Source: Tepidiforma flava
GTDB taxonomy: Bacteria; Chloroflexota; Dehalococcoidia; Tepidiformales; Tepidiformaceae
Assembly (NCBI RefSeq): GCF_027594505.1
Contig: NZ_CP115149.1
Span: 1,797,088 to 1,844,879, forward strand
Direction of reading: 5' to 3'
DNA length: 47,792 nt
How positions within the stretch are numbered: position 1 is the stretch's first letter; every line of letters starts with the position of its first letter. The translations under genes were made by a program, and so were the position numbers. The notes under the pieces are model-generated. The model searched no databases. It was not told the origin of the DNA and saw nothing but the letters and a program-made list of their open reading frames with translations. Below, in pieces: positions 16,460 through 24,820 of the stretch.

Positions 16460-16796
16460 CCGAGTGTGTCACCTCGCCCGTCGACCCCTCGGCCGCGGGC
16501 TGCGATTCGTTCGTCTCCAGCGTGCTCAGCCGCCGCGCAATCGCGTCCGTCACCGCCCGCACCCGGACGCCCGGCGCAAGCTCGAGGATGATCTCCGTCG
16601 GGCCCGCCGCCGGCACCACCACGTCCTTCACTTCCCCGATGAGCCCGCCCGTCGTGATGACCTCGTCCCCGATTTTCAGCTGCTGGACCGCCTTCCGCTG
16701 CTCTTTCTTCTCCTTCAGCACCGGCTGCAGCAGGATGAAGTAGAAGGCAGCAACCGCCAGCCCGGTGTAGAAAATCACGCTCCACATAGCGGCCAT
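16452..16796 (-). CDS. yajC: Preprotein translocase subunit YajC
   Basis: Small SecDF-associated membrane protein; 114 residues. One N-terminal helix (about residues 3-23, VIFYTGLAVAAFYFILLQPV), then EQRKAVQQLKIGDEVITTGG and LIGEVKDV, the family signature, and a short Ser/Glu-rich tail. GGGAGGAG lies 9 nt before the ATG. It overlaps secD. Confidence 0.95.
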   Translation of the reverse strand: MAAMWSVIFYTGLAVAAFYFILLQPVLKEKKEQRKAVQQLKIGDEVITTGGLIGEVKDVVVPAAGPTEIILELAPGVRVRAVTDAIARRLSTLETNESQPAAEGSTGEVTHSGA

Positions 16797-16829
16797 GGTG
16801 GAAACTCCTCCCGGGCAGCCCCGGCCCTG

Positions 16830-17711
16830 CTAAGCGTTCATCCCGGGGCGCCCCAGCACGTCCCGCGCCAGTGCGAGAGCCTCCTCCCGCGTCCGGACGT
16901 GCCCCTCGAGCTGGGCGTGGCGAACCGATGTTAGGACAGCCCCTAACAAGCGTCCACCGGATAGGCCCAGCTCGGTAATGAGGTCATCCCCCGTGACCAG
17001 CGGCGCCGGGCCATCGTCTTCCGATGCCGCCCACGCCCGCGCCAGCACGTAATTCACGAACCCGCAATGCCGACGGAAGTGCTCCCGCGTGTACCGCGGC
17101 CCCTGCGTCGCCCAGCCGTCCGCCAGGTTCACGACCATCAGCGCCAGCACCTCGCCGTCCAGGTCCCGCACGAACCGCCGCACCGCCCGGTCCGTCGCCG
17201 GCCAGTTCCGCACCAGCTCCTGCGGCCGCAGGTGGTGCCGGATGAGCCGCGTCACGAGCGCTGCCGCCCCCGCGCTCAGCCCCAGCGCCGCCAGCCGCCC
17301 GGCCATCATCTCCGCGCCGGCCGGTCCATGCCGCGGAAACCGCAGCCGCCCGTCGGCGACGGTCGCCGTCGCCGGCTTCGCCACATCGTGGAGCAGCGCG
17401 CCGAGCCGCACCAGCGCCGCCAGCGGCTCGCCGCCGACCTCCCGCGTCAGCCAGCGGTCGAAATCGACCCACCCGATCGCCTCCCGGAACTCCCGGCCCG
17501 CCGCGCCGTCCGCGAACACCGCGTCCACCGCATCCACCGCCGCCAGGCTGTGCCCGAGCACGTCGTACGCGTGCAGCTCCGGCTGCGCGAACCCGCGCCC
17601 CGCCTCCAGCTCCGGCAGCGCCGCCGTCAGTCGTCCCGCGGCGTCCAGCTCCCGGAGCCGCGCTCCCGCGTCCCGCGCCAGGAGCGCCTCCCGCAGCCCG
17701 GCCCACTCCAT
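16830..17711 (-). CDS. HD-domain protein related to the C-terminal half of CCA-adding enzymes
   Basis: 293 residues. The pattern LRELDAAGRLTAALPELEAG, then FAQPELHAYDVLGHSLAAVD, LGALLHDVAKPATAT, FPRHGPAGAEMMAGRLAALG, IRHHLRPQEL and LALMVVNLADGWATQG matches the RNA-binding and HD part of the tRNA nucleotidyltransferase/poly(A) polymerase family. The N-terminal nucleotidyltransferase domain (GxDxD) is absent. It may be a stand-alone phosphohydrolase (HD residues His, HD and Asp are kept). First gene of the secDF operon, with a leaderless promoter (TAGGCT, 7 nt). Near the 3' end a run of codons rare in this genome coincides with a 7-bp inverted repeat. Confidence 0.85.
   Translation of the reverse strand: MEWAGLREALLARDAGARLRELDAAGRLTAALPELEAGRGFAQPELHAYDVLGHSLAAVDAVDAVFADGAAGREFREAIGWVDFDRWLTREVGGEPLAALVRLGALLHDVAKPATATVADGRLRFPRHGPAGAEMMAGRLAALGLSAGAAALVTRLIRHHLRPQELVRNWPATDRAVRRFVRDLDGEVLALMVVNLADGWATQGPRYTREHFRRHCGFVNYVLARAWAASEDDGPAPLVTGDDLITELGLSGGRLLGAVLTSVRHAQLEGHVRTREEALALARDVLGRPGMNA
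16929..16948. repeat. Perfect inverted repeat TGTTAGG-N6-CCTAACA inside the HD gene
   Basis: 7-bp arms with a 6-nt centre (ACAGCC). It is AT-rich against the surrounding sequence, and the gene uses TTG, TTA, CTA and ACA codons here, all uncommon in the window. Confidence 0.5.
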
Positions 17712-17718
17712 GCCCTCA

Positions 17719-17724
17719 AGCCTA
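17719..17724 (-). promoter_or_regulatory. -10 element TAGGCT, leaderless start of the HD-yajC-secDF operon
   Basis: Minus-strand TAGGCT ends 7 nt before ATG 17711; no Shine-Dalgarno. Confidence 0.5.
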
Positions 17725-17776
17725 CGCCATCCGCCGCGCCGGCCGCCGTCGGCTCGCCCGCCCGGCGCTCCGCCCC

Positions 17777-17782
17777 TACGAT
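17777..17782 (+). promoter_or_regulatory. -10 element TACGAT, leaderless start
   Basis: TACGAT is 6 nt before GTG 17789; no Shine-Dalgarno. It is divergent from the HD-protein promoter, about 50 bp away. Confidence 0.5.
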
Positions 17783-17788
17783 GCTCAC

Positions 17789-19018
17789 GTGAACGGAAAC
17801 GTCAGCCCGGAGCCCTTCCGCATCCGTTCGCTCACCGTCTCCGTCTACCTTCCTACCTTCCTCTTCGCCGTCGGGCAGGGCGCCGTCATTCCCGTCATGC
17901 CGCTTTACGCCATCGAGCTCGGCGCCTCGCCCGCCTTTGCCGGCTTCCTCGTCGCCCTCCGCGGCATCGGCACCATGGCCTTCGATATTCCCGCCGGCAT
18001 CATGGTTTCCCGCCTCGGCGAACGCTGGACGATGCTCATCGCCACCGCCGTCCTCTTCATCGTCGCCGTCGGCATCGCCCTCGCGCCGCACCCCCTCGTC
18101 CTCGCCCCGCTCGTCTTCGTCATGGGCTGCACCTGGGCGATCTGGATGCTCGCCCGCCTCTCCTACGCCACCGACGTCTCGCCGCTCGACCAGCGCGGCC
18201 GCGTCCTCTCCCTCATCGGCGGCTCGAACCGCATCGGCAACTTCGCCGGCCCGTTCCTCGGCGCCGCCCTTGCTGCCGTCATCGGCACCGACGCCGCCTT
18301 CTACCTGCAGGCGCTCCTCGCCCTCGCCGCCGCGCTTCTCATCTTCGCCGTCGTCCGCGAAACCGGCGCCGAAACCGCCCCCGCCGCTACCGCCCACCCC
18401 GTCCTCGGTGTCCTCCGCGACCACGCCGGCATCTTCGCCACCGCCGGCCTCGCCTCCCTCGCCATCCAGGTCCTCCGCTCCAGCCGCCAGGCCGTCATCC
18501 CCCTCTGGGGCGACCGCATCGGCCTCGATGCCGCCCAGGTCTCCGTCATCTTCGGCCTCTCCTCCGCGCTCGATATGACGCTCTTCTACCCTGTCGGCAT
18601 CGTCATGGACCGCTGGGGCCGCAAGTTCGCCGGCGTCCCCTGCCTCCTCTTCATGGCCCTCGGCATGCTCCTCGTGCCGCTCTCCGGCTCCTACCTCACG
18701 CTCCTGCTGGCGAGCCTCCTCGTCTCCTTCGGCAACGGCCTCGGCAGCGGCATCAACATGACCCTCGGCTCCGATTTCTCCCCCGCCGCCGGCCGCGGCG
18801 AATTCCTCGGCGCCTGGCGCCTCGTCACGGACCTCGGAACCGCCGGCGGCCCCCTCCTCGTCAGCGCCATCATCGGCGTCGGCTCGCTCGCTGCCGCCTC
18901 CGTGGTGACCGGCGGCATCGGCCTCGCTGGCGCGGCCGTGCTCGCCTTCCTCGTGCCCGAACCGCTCCGCCGCCACCGCGCCGCCGCCACGGCGCCGGGC
19001 ACGGCCCCCGGCGCCTGA
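17789..19018 (+). CDS. Major facilitator superfamily transporter
   Basis: Inner-membrane transporter, 409 residues, about 12 hydrophobic helices in two halves joined near residue 200 (RETGAETAPAATAHPVLG). Family motif A-like loop between helices 2 and 3: DIPAGIMVSRLGERW. The second-half equivalent is PVGIVMDRWGRKFAG. The overall look is of the drug-efflux (DHA) type, but the substrate cannot be inferred. GTG start with a leaderless promoter. The stop is only 3 bp from that of the convergent CoA-transferase gene. Confidence 0.9.
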   Translation: MNGNVSPEPFRIRSLTVSVYLPTFLFAVGQGAVIPVMPLYAIELGASPAFAGFLVALRGIGTMAFDIPAGIMVSRLGERWTMLIATAVLFIVAVGIALAPHPLVLAPLVFVMGCTWAIWMLARLSYATDVSPLDQRGRVLSLIGGSNRIGNFAGPFLGAALAAVIGTDAAFYLQALLALAAALLIFAVVRETGAETAPAATAHPVLGVLRDHAGIFATAGLASLAIQVLRSSRQAVIPLWGDRIGLDAAQVSVIFGLSSALDMTLFYPVGIVMDRWGRKFAGVPCLLFMALGMLLVPLSGSYLTLLLASLLVSFGNGLGSGINMTLGSDFSPAAGRGEFLGAWRLVTDLGTAGGPLLVSAIIGVGSLAAASVVTGGIGLAGAAVLAFLVPEPLRRHRAAATAPGTAPGA

Positions 19019-19021
19019 GCC

Positions 19022-20221
19022 TTACAGGATCGCCCCCGCCTCCTTCAGCTCCGCGATCCGCTCCCAGTCGAACCCCAGCTCCAGCAGCACCTCCTCCGTG
19101 TGCTGCCCCAGCTCCGGCGCCCAGCCCCGCGGCTCCGCCGGGGTGCCGAAGAAGTCCGCCGGCGTGTTCACCTGCTCCACCGGCCCGTCCGGCGACTCCA
19201 GCTCCACGAACGCCCCCGCAGCCCGGACCACCGGGTCCTGCACCACCTCCGCCACGCTCAGGATCGGCGCCCACCAGACGTCGTTCGCGTCGAAAATCGG
19301 CCCCCACTCCGCCAGGGTCTTCGTCGCGAGGATGCGGTCCAGCACCTCGACCAGCGCGGGCGCGTTGTCCCGCCGTCCCGGGATGTCCGCGAACCGCGGG
19401 TCCTCCGCCAGCTCCGGCGGATTCCCGAGCGCCCGCAGCAGGTCCGGCCAGTGCCGGTCGCCCTGCAGCAGCAGCAGGTAGAACCACCGCCCCTCCGCAT
19501 CCCGGTACGGGTTGATGAGCGGGTTCGGCGCGTGCCGCCGGTCGTGCGGCGGGGTCGGCGGCAGCTTCGCCCGCAGCTGCGTGTTCGTGTCCCATCCCAT
19601 CATGTAGACCCCGATGCGCGTCAGCGAGACGCTCACCCGCTGCCCCTTCCCTGTCCGCGTCCGCGCGAACAGCGCCGCCGCCACCGCGCCCGCCGCGTTC
19701 GCCCCCGTCATGTGGTCGCCCATCCCGCCCCGCTGCAGCGGCGGCTCTGCCCCCGCCGGCGTCAGCCCTGCCACCACGCCTGCCCGCGACCAGAACGCGC
19801 CCACGTCGTACGCCGCCCGGTTCGCCTCCGGCGAATCCGGCCCGTACCCCGTCACCTGGCAGTAGATGAGGCCCGGGTTCCGCGCCGCCAGCCGCTCGTA
19901 GTCCATCCCCAGCCGCGCCAGCGCCCGGGGCCGCATGTTCGTCACGAACACGTCCGCCCGGTCGATGAGCGCCTCCGCGATGGCGCGCCCCTCCGCCGTT
20001 TCGAGATTCACCGCCACGCTCCGCTTGCCCCGGTTGTCCAGCTCGAACGGCGGGTTCATCACCGCGCCGAACGCCGCCCCCAGCCCCCGGAAGGGGTCGC
20101 CCTCCGGCGGCTCCAGCTTCACGACATCAGCCCCCCAGTCCGCGAGAATCGCCGCGCACGAGGGCCCTGCCACCCACACCCCCATCTCCACCACCCGGAT
20201 GCCTTCCAGCGGACCTGCCAT
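19022..20221 (-). CDS. CoA-transferase family III (CaiB/BaiF) protein
   Basis: Transfers CoA between acyl-CoA and a carboxylate; 399 residues. The N-terminus LEGIRVVEMGVWVAGPSCAA then ILADWGADVVKLEPPEGDPF is typical. Asp169 in GGMGDHMTG corresponds to the catalytic Asp of formyl-CoA transferase, and even the residue number agrees. Other family segments: LDNRGKRSVAVNLETAEG and NPLINPYRDAEGRWFYLLLL. The leader has AGGGAGGGAG 8 nt before the ATG and a TATGAT -10 at 20257-20262. The substrate is unknown. With the acyl-CoA carboxylase nearby, acyl-CoA catabolism is a reasonable setting. Confidence 0.92.
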   Translation of the reverse strand: MAGPLEGIRVVEMGVWVAGPSCAAILADWGADVVKLEPPEGDPFRGLGAAFGAVMNPPFELDNRGKRSVAVNLETAEGRAIAEALIDRADVFVTNMRPRALARLGMDYERLAARNPGLIYCQVTGYGPDSPEANRAAYDVGAFWSRAGVVAGLTPAGAEPPLQRGGMGDHMTGANAAGAVAAALFARTRTGKGQRVSVSLTRIGVYMMGWDTNTQLRAKLPPTPPHDRRHAPNPLINPYRDAEGRWFYLLLLQGDRHWPDLLRALGNPPELAEDPRFADIPGRRDNAPALVEVLDRILATKTLAEWGPIFDANDVWWAPILSVAEVVQDPVVRAAGAFVELESPDGPVEQVNTPADFFGTPAEPRGWAPELGQHTEEVLLELGFDWERIAELKEAGAIL

Positions 20222-20256
20222 CGCGCGCTCCCTCCCTGCGCAGTTTCGCGGCGCGC

Positions 20257-20262
20257 ATCATA
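20257..20262 (-). promoter_or_regulatory. -10 element TATGAT upstream of the CoA-transferase gene
   Basis: Five of six consensus bases. The leader of about 30 nt contains a strong Shine-Dalgarno (GGGAGGG). Confidence 0.45.
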
Positions 20263-20326
20263 CCAGCCGCCGCACTTCGCGCCCCGGCTGCCGCCGGCGC
20301 CAGCCGCCGTTCCGTTCGCCCCTGCG

Positions 20327-21055
20327 CTACAGCAGGGCGTTCGCCAGCGCCGAACAGGCGCTCGCCAGCAGAATCGCGAACACCAGCAGCCGGAACCGCC
20401 GCTCATCGAACCGCCGGAACAGCCGGTTGCCGGCCAGCCGGCCCGCCTGGCTCGCCGGGAACGCCGCCGCCGCCAGCGCCGCCGCCCGGCCCGTCAGCGC
20501 CCCCGAGGCGAGCAGCATCGCCGCCGCTCCGCCCGAGGTCGCGAGGAAGTACACCGTCGTCGTCCCGCGGAACGCCAGCGGCGCCAGCCGCCGCCCCTGC
20601 AGGTAGAGCACCACCGGCGGCCCCGACATGCTCGTCGACGTATTCAAAATCCCGCTCGCGAACCCCGTCCCGACATCCCACGCCGGCCCCCGGCCCCGCA
20701 GCTGCCACCCCCGCGCCAGCACCCCCGTGAACGCCAGCACACACACCGCGATCCCCGCCTGCAGCGCCCGCGGCTCCGCCGCCAGCAGCACCGCCAGCCC
20801 GAGCGGCATCCCCGCGTAGCAGCCCGCGATCATCCGCGCCGTCATCCCCCGCTCCGCCGCCCGTCCCACCGACCGCAGCTGCGTGAGGTTCACCGCCGTC
20901 CCGAGCAGGTTCGCCAGCGCCACCGTCTCCTTCGGCCCCACCACCATCGCCAGGAACGGCACGATGAAGAGCGAAAACCCGAACCCCGAAAGCGCCTGGA
21001 TCATCGACGCGACCGCCGCCAGCGCCATCACGATGCCCACCGTCACCGGGTCCAT
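20327..21055 (-). CDS. TauE/SafE-family sulfite/anion permease
   Basis: Membrane protein of 242 residues with about seven or eight hydrophobic helices, the TauE/SafE (DUF81) pattern. First-half motif SMIQALSGFGFSLFIVPFLA, then ETVALANLLGTAVNLTQL; second-half motif GILNTSTSMSGPPVVLYLQG, the usual GPPV repeat. Members export or import sulfur-containing or organic anions, but the substrate is not evident. Start ATG 21055 has AAGGGGG 3 nt upstream. It is divergent from the hydrolase at 21125. Confidence 0.87.
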   Translation of the reverse strand: MDPVTVGIVMALAAVASMIQALSGFGFSLFIVPFLAMVVGPKETVALANLLGTAVNLTQLRSVGRAAERGMTARMIAGCYAGMPLGLAVLLAAEPRALQAGIAVCVLAFTGVLARGWQLRGRGPAWDVGTGFASGILNTSTSMSGPPVVLYLQGRRLAPLAFRGTTTVYFLATSGGAAAMLLASGALTGRAAALAAAAFPASQAGRLAGNRLFRRFDERRFRLLVFAILLASACSALANALL

Positions 21056-21112
21056 CGCCCCCTTATCGCACGCGCCGCCCCTTCGGCCAACGCGCGCCGC
21101 GCCCCGCCGCGC

Positions 21113-21118
21113 TACCCT
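21113..21118 (+). promoter_or_regulatory. -10 element TACCCT, leaderless start
   Basis: TACCCT is 6 nt before ATG 21125; no Shine-Dalgarno. Confidence 0.5.
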
Positions 21119-21124
21119 ACGCGC

Positions 21125-21820
21125 ATGGAAGTTGCCAACGAACTCATGGTCCGCGGCATCGTCGTCGGCGTGTTCCAGGAGAACTGCTGGGTCATCGGGA
21201 ACCGCCGCACCGGCGAAGCCATCTGCATCGACCCCGGCGACGAGCCCGAGGAGATCCTCGCCCTCGCCCGCGACATGGGCGTCACCATCAAATACATCGC
21301 CAACTCCCACGCCCACGTCGACCACGTCATGGGCGTCGCCGGCGTCCACGCCGCCACCGGCGCAAAATTCCTCCTCCACGAGGCCGACCTCGACCTCCTC
21401 CGCCACGGCTGGAAGTCCATCGCCGCCCGCTTCGGCATCCCCATCGAAAAAGGCCCCCCGGACCCCGACGCCTTCGTCGCCCACGGCGACATCGTCGAAG
21501 TCGCCGGCCTCCGCCTCCGCACCATCGCCACCCCCGGCCACACCCCCGGCTCCGTCTCCTACTACGCCGAAGAAGGCCTCCTCTTCAGCGGCGATACCCT
21601 GTTCCGCGGCTCCATCGGCCGGACCGACCTCCCCGGCGGCAACTTCGACCAGGAGATGCGCTCCATCTGCGAACGCCTCCTCGTCCTGCCCGAAGAGACC
21701 ATCGTCCTCCCCGGCCACATGCAGGAGACCACCATCGGCTTCGAAAAGCAGCACAACCCCTTCGTCCTCGAATGGCTCCGCCGCGGCCAGGACCCGGCCG
21801 CCAGCTGGCTCCGGCAGTAA
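21125..21820 (+). CDS. Metallo-beta-lactamase-fold hydrolase (glyoxalase II-like)
   Basis: Cytoplasmic zinc hydrolase, 231 residues, of the YcbL/glyoxalase-II-like group. Metal motif NSHAHVDHVMG (HxHxDH), third His in TPGHTPGSVSYY, bridging Asp in FSGDTLFRGSIGRTDLPGG, and last His in VLPGHMQETTIGFEK. The GSIGRTDLPGG segment is typical of this branch. The enzyme probably cleaves a thioester, but the true substrate is not known. It is followed after 4 nt by the beta-CASP gene, so they form an operon. Confidence 0.9.
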   Translation: MEVANELMVRGIVVGVFQENCWVIGNRRTGEAICIDPGDEPEEILALARDMGVTIKYIANSHAHVDHVMGVAGVHAATGAKFLLHEADLDLLRHGWKSIAARFGIPIEKGPPDPDAFVAHGDIVEVAGLRLRTIATPGHTPGSVSYYAEEGLLFSGDTLFRGSIGRTDLPGGNFDQEMRSICERLLVLPEETIVLPGHMQETTIGFEKQHNPFVLEWLRRGQDPAASWLRQ

Positions 21821-21824
21821 GCCC

Positions 21825-23219
21825 GTGCCCGCTGCCTCCATCGCCTTCCACGGCGGCGCCGGCACCGTCACCGGCTCCCGCTTCCTCGTCACCGCCGGAC
21901 GGGATGCCGTCCTCGTCGATTGCGGCCTCTTCCAGGGCCTGAAAGAGCTCCGGCTCCAGAACTGGCAGCGCCCCGGCTTCGACCCCCAGGCGCCCCGCGC
22001 CATCGTCCTCACCCACGCCCACATCGACCACACCGGCTACCTCCCCCGCCTCGTCCGCCTCGGCTACCGCGGCCCCGTCTACGCCACCCCGGCCACCGCC
22101 GAGATGACCCGCATCCTCCTCATCGACGCCGCCGAAATCCAGGAAGAAGACGCCGCCTTCGCCAACCGGAAGGGCTTCAGCAAGCACCACCCCGCCCTGC
22201 CCCTCTACACCGTCAAAGATGCCCTCCGCGCCCTCGAATACCTCCGTACCCGGCCCTACGGCGAACGCTTCGAAGCCGGCACCTTCCGCGTCACCTTCCG
22301 CAACGCCGGCCACATCCTCGGCTCCTCCTTCGTCCAGCTCGAAGTCCCCCTCGCCGACGACCGCGCCCACCGCATCGTCTTCAGCGGCGACCTCGGCCGC
22401 TACCGCCAGCCCCTCCACACCGACCCCGTCCCCCTCCCCGCCTGCGACACCCTCGTGCTCGAATCCACCTACGGCGACCGCGCCCACAGCCACGAGCCCA
22501 TCGTCAGCCAGCTCCGCGACGAGCTCCTCCCCACCCTCGAACGCGGCGGCACCGTCCTCATCCCGGCCTTCGCCGTCGCCCGCGCCCAGCTCGTCACCCA
22601 CCACCTCCGCGTCGCCATCGAAACCGGCCGCTTCCCCGACGTCCCCATCCACATCGACTCCCCGATGGCGAACGACGTCACCGGCCTCTACTCCCGCTAC
22701 CTCGAAAGCGAATACCTCGACCGCGATATCCCCCACACGGCGCCCGGCGCCCTCTTCCCGCGCAACGTCCGCTTCCACCGGACCATCGAGGACTCCAAAA
22801 GGCTCAACAACCTCCCCGGGCCGCGCATCATCATCGCCGCCAGTGGCATGCTCACCGGCGGCCGGGTCCTCCACCACCTCCAGCGTCTCGCCCCCGACCC
22901 GCGCAACCTCATCTGCCTCGTCGGCTACCAGGCCGCCGGCACCCGCGGCCGCGCCCTCCTCGAAGGCGCGCCCGCGGTGCGCGTCTTCGGCATCGACGTC
23001 GACGTCCGCGCCCGCGTCACCTGCCTCCACGGCCTCTCCGCCCATGCCGACCGCGACGAACTCCTGCGCTGGGTCGAATCCGCGCCCGAACCGCCGAAGC
23101 GCATCTTCCTCGTCCACGGCGAGCCGCCCGCCGCCGAGGCCCTTGCCGGCGCCCTCCGCGGCCGCGTCCCCTCCGACATCCGCATCCCCGCCCTGGGCGA
23201 GGCGTTCCCTCTCGAGTGA
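21825..23219 (+). CDS. Beta-CASP metallo-beta-lactamase ribonuclease-like protein
   Basis: Probable RNA-processing endo/exonuclease of the CPSF73/YSH1-like bacterial type; 464 residues. GTG 21825 gives an N-terminus of the expected form (IAFHGGAGTVTGSRFLV). Motifs: motif 2 THAHIDHTGYLP (residues 63-74), GHILGSSF, SGDLGRY, beta-CASP motif A TLVLESTYGDR, motif B region HIDSPMANDVT, IIIAASGMLTGGRVLHH and motif C VTCLHGLSAHADRDEL. All catalytic His/Asp positions appear intact. It lies 4 nt after the preceding hydrolase. Confidence 0.92.
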   Translation: MPAASIAFHGGAGTVTGSRFLVTAGRDAVLVDCGLFQGLKELRLQNWQRPGFDPQAPRAIVLTHAHIDHTGYLPRLVRLGYRGPVYATPATAEMTRILLIDAAEIQEEDAAFANRKGFSKHHPALPLYTVKDALRALEYLRTRPYGERFEAGTFRVTFRNAGHILGSSFVQLEVPLADDRAHRIVFSGDLGRYRQPLHTDPVPLPACDTLVLESTYGDRAHSHEPIVSQLRDELLPTLERGGTVLIPAFAVARAQLVTHHLRVAIETGRFPDVPIHIDSPMANDVTGLYSRYLESEYLDRDIPHTAPGALFPRNVRFHRTIEDSKRLNNLPGPRIIIAASGMLTGGRVLHHLQRLAPDPRNLICLVGYQAAGTRGRALLEGAPAVRVFGIDVDVRARVTCLHGLSAHADRDELLRWVESAPEPPKRIFLVHGEPPAAEALAGALRGRVPSDIRIPALGEAFPLE

Positions 23220-23223
23220 CGGC

Positions 23224-23793
23224 CTACCGGTCGCGGAAATTCAGGTAGTACTTGCTCGGCGTCGGCCCCTCCTGCCCCTGGTACTTGCTCCCCGCCTCTT
23301 TCGACCCGTACGGGTGCTCCGCCGGCTCCGTCAGCCGGAGGAACGAAATCTGCGACACCTTCATCCCCGGGTAGAGCGCAATCGGCAGGTTCGCCACGTT
23401 CGAAAGCTCCAGCGTCAGCGCCCCGTTCCAGCCCGGGTCCACGTACCCCGCGGTCGAATGCACCAGCAGCCCCAGCCGCCCCAGCGACGACTTCCCCTCC
23501 AGCCGCCCCACGATGAAGTCCGGCAGCCGCACCCGCTCCAGCGTCACGGCCAGCGCGAACTCCCCCGGGTGGAGGATGAACGGCTGCTCTGCCGTCGCTT
23601 CCACCAGCTCCGTCAGGTCCGGGTACTCCTGCTTCACATCGATGAACGGCACCCGCGAATTCCGGAACACCCGGAACAGGTGCCCCAGCCGCAGGTCCAC
23701 GCTCGCCGGCTGAATCGCATCCGGCCCCAGCGGGTCGATTTCGATGTTCCCCGCCTCCAGTTCGCGCCGAATCGTTCGATCGCTCAGGACCAT
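23224..23793 (-). CDS. dcd: dCTP deaminase
   Basis: Converts dCTP to dUTP for thymidylate synthesis (some members also hydrolyse dUTP to dUMP); 189 residues, the usual length. Motifs: MVLSDRTIRRELEAGNIEID, QPASVDLRLGHLFRVF, VGRLEGKSSLGRLGL (catalytic Glu within the conserved GRLEGKSSLGR-type stretch), STAGYVDPGWNGALTLEL and the C-terminal YLNFRDR. A TAGACT hexamer at 23823-23828, inside the end of ppx, could be its own promoter. It is last of a run with ppx and aquaporin. Confidence 0.95.
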   Translation of the reverse strand: MVLSDRTIRRELEAGNIEIDPLGPDAIQPASVDLRLGHLFRVFRNSRVPFIDVKQEYPDLTELVEATAEQPFILHPGEFALAVTLERVRLPDFIVGRLEGKSSLGRLGLLVHSTAGYVDPGWNGALTLELSNVANLPIALYPGMKVSQISFLRLTEPAEHPYGSKEAGSKYQGQEGPTPSKYYLNFRDR

Positions 23794-23825
23794 CGCCCTG
23801 CACCCCGGCTGGATTTCGCCCCAGT

Positions 23826-24818
23826 CTAGGCCCCTCCCGCCTTCCGTTCCTCCTCGCCGCCGCCCCGGCCCTCCGCGGCCCGGTCCTGCCACCACGTCTC
23901 GCCCTCCAGCGCGCTCGCCAGCAGCATCCCTTCCCGCACCCCTTCCGGCAGCACCGTGCACCGCTCCAGCCCGTAGCGCCGCAGCACTGCCGCCACGATG
24001 AGCACCCCGGGCGCGAGCAGCGCCACCCGCCGCGGGTCCTGCTTCCGCTGCCGCCCCAGCTTCTCCGCCGGCTTCCGCAGCAGCTCCCCGCTCAAGCGCT
24101 CCATCTCCGCCAGCGTCAGCCCTGCCGGCTTCCGGTTCCGCGTCTTCCGCTCGAGGCGCACCAGGTGGTGCGCCGTCCCGCCCGTCGCCCACGCTTTCGC
24201 CGGCCGGCCCGGCGGCGCCCCTGCCAGCGCCGCCCCCACCGCCGTCGCCGCGAGCGCCCACGTCAGCGGCCCTGGCGGGTCGCCCGGCATCGCTCCCCGC
24301 AGCGCGGCCGCCCCGGCCCCCAGCGACGCCGCGGCCCGTACCTCCCGTCCCGACGTCAGCGAGAGCTCGGTCGAGGCTCCCCCCGAGTCGACCACCAGCT
24401 GCTCCCCCCGTTCGTCCAGGCGCATGCTCACCCCGAGCACGCCGAGCTGCGCCTCGCGCACGCCGGAGAGCAGCCGGATCGGTTCCCCCACCCGCCGCGC
24501 CAGCTCCGCCAGCACCTCCCCGCCGTTCTCCGCCCGCCGGCTCGCCTCCGTCGCCCCGATGACGAGGTGGCCCGCCTCCCGCCGCGCCTTCGCCGCGAAA
24601 CGCGTGACCACCGCCTCCAGGTCGCGCAGGTCGCGCGGGTCGATCCGCCCGTACCGCGCCACCTCCAGCCCCAGCTCCAGCAGCTCCGAATGCGACTCCA
24701 GCGTCTCCACCGTCGGCTCGCCGCCCGGCCCCGGCACCAGCCGCCCGATGATCAGGTGGACCGTGTCCGAGCCGATATCGATGACCGCCCGCCGCTCCCG
24801 CCGTCCCCTGCCGGGCAT
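23826..24818 (-). CDS. Ppx/GppA-family phosphatase
   Basis: Exopolyphosphatase or guanosine pentaphosphate phosphatase family, acting on polyphosphate or (p)ppGpp; 330 residues. ASKHA-fold motifs: phosphate 1 AVIDIGSDTVHLIIG, connect region IGATEASRRAENG and GEPIRLLSGVREA, phosphate 2 LVVDSGGASTELSL, and the adenosine-like ATGGTAHHL. The C-terminal HD domain of long Ppx/GppA proteins is absent, as in short actinobacterial forms. The charged Gly/Glu tail looks unstructured. It starts 2 nt after the aquaporin stop. Confidence 0.9.
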   Translation of the reverse strand: MPGRGRRERRAVIDIGSDTVHLIIGRLVPGPGGEPTVETLESHSELLELGLEVARYGRIDPRDLRDLEAVVTRFAAKARREAGHLVIGATEASRRAENGGEVLAELARRVGEPIRLLSGVREAQLGVLGVSMRLDERGEQLVVDSGGASTELSLTSGREVRAAASLGAGAAALRGAMPGDPPGPLTWALAATAVGAALAGAPPGRPAKAWATGGTAHHLVRLERKTRNRKPAGLTLAEMERLSGELLRKPAEKLGRQRKQDPRRVALLAPGVLIVAAVLRRYGLERCTVLPEGVREGMLLASALEGETWWQDRAAEGRGGGEEERKAGGA

Positions 24819-24820
24819 CG

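Noticed and set aside
19019..19021. Overlap or fusion of the MFS and CoA-transferase genes
   Set aside because: They are on opposite strands with complete, correctly ending frames; the 3-bp gap is just tight convergent packing.
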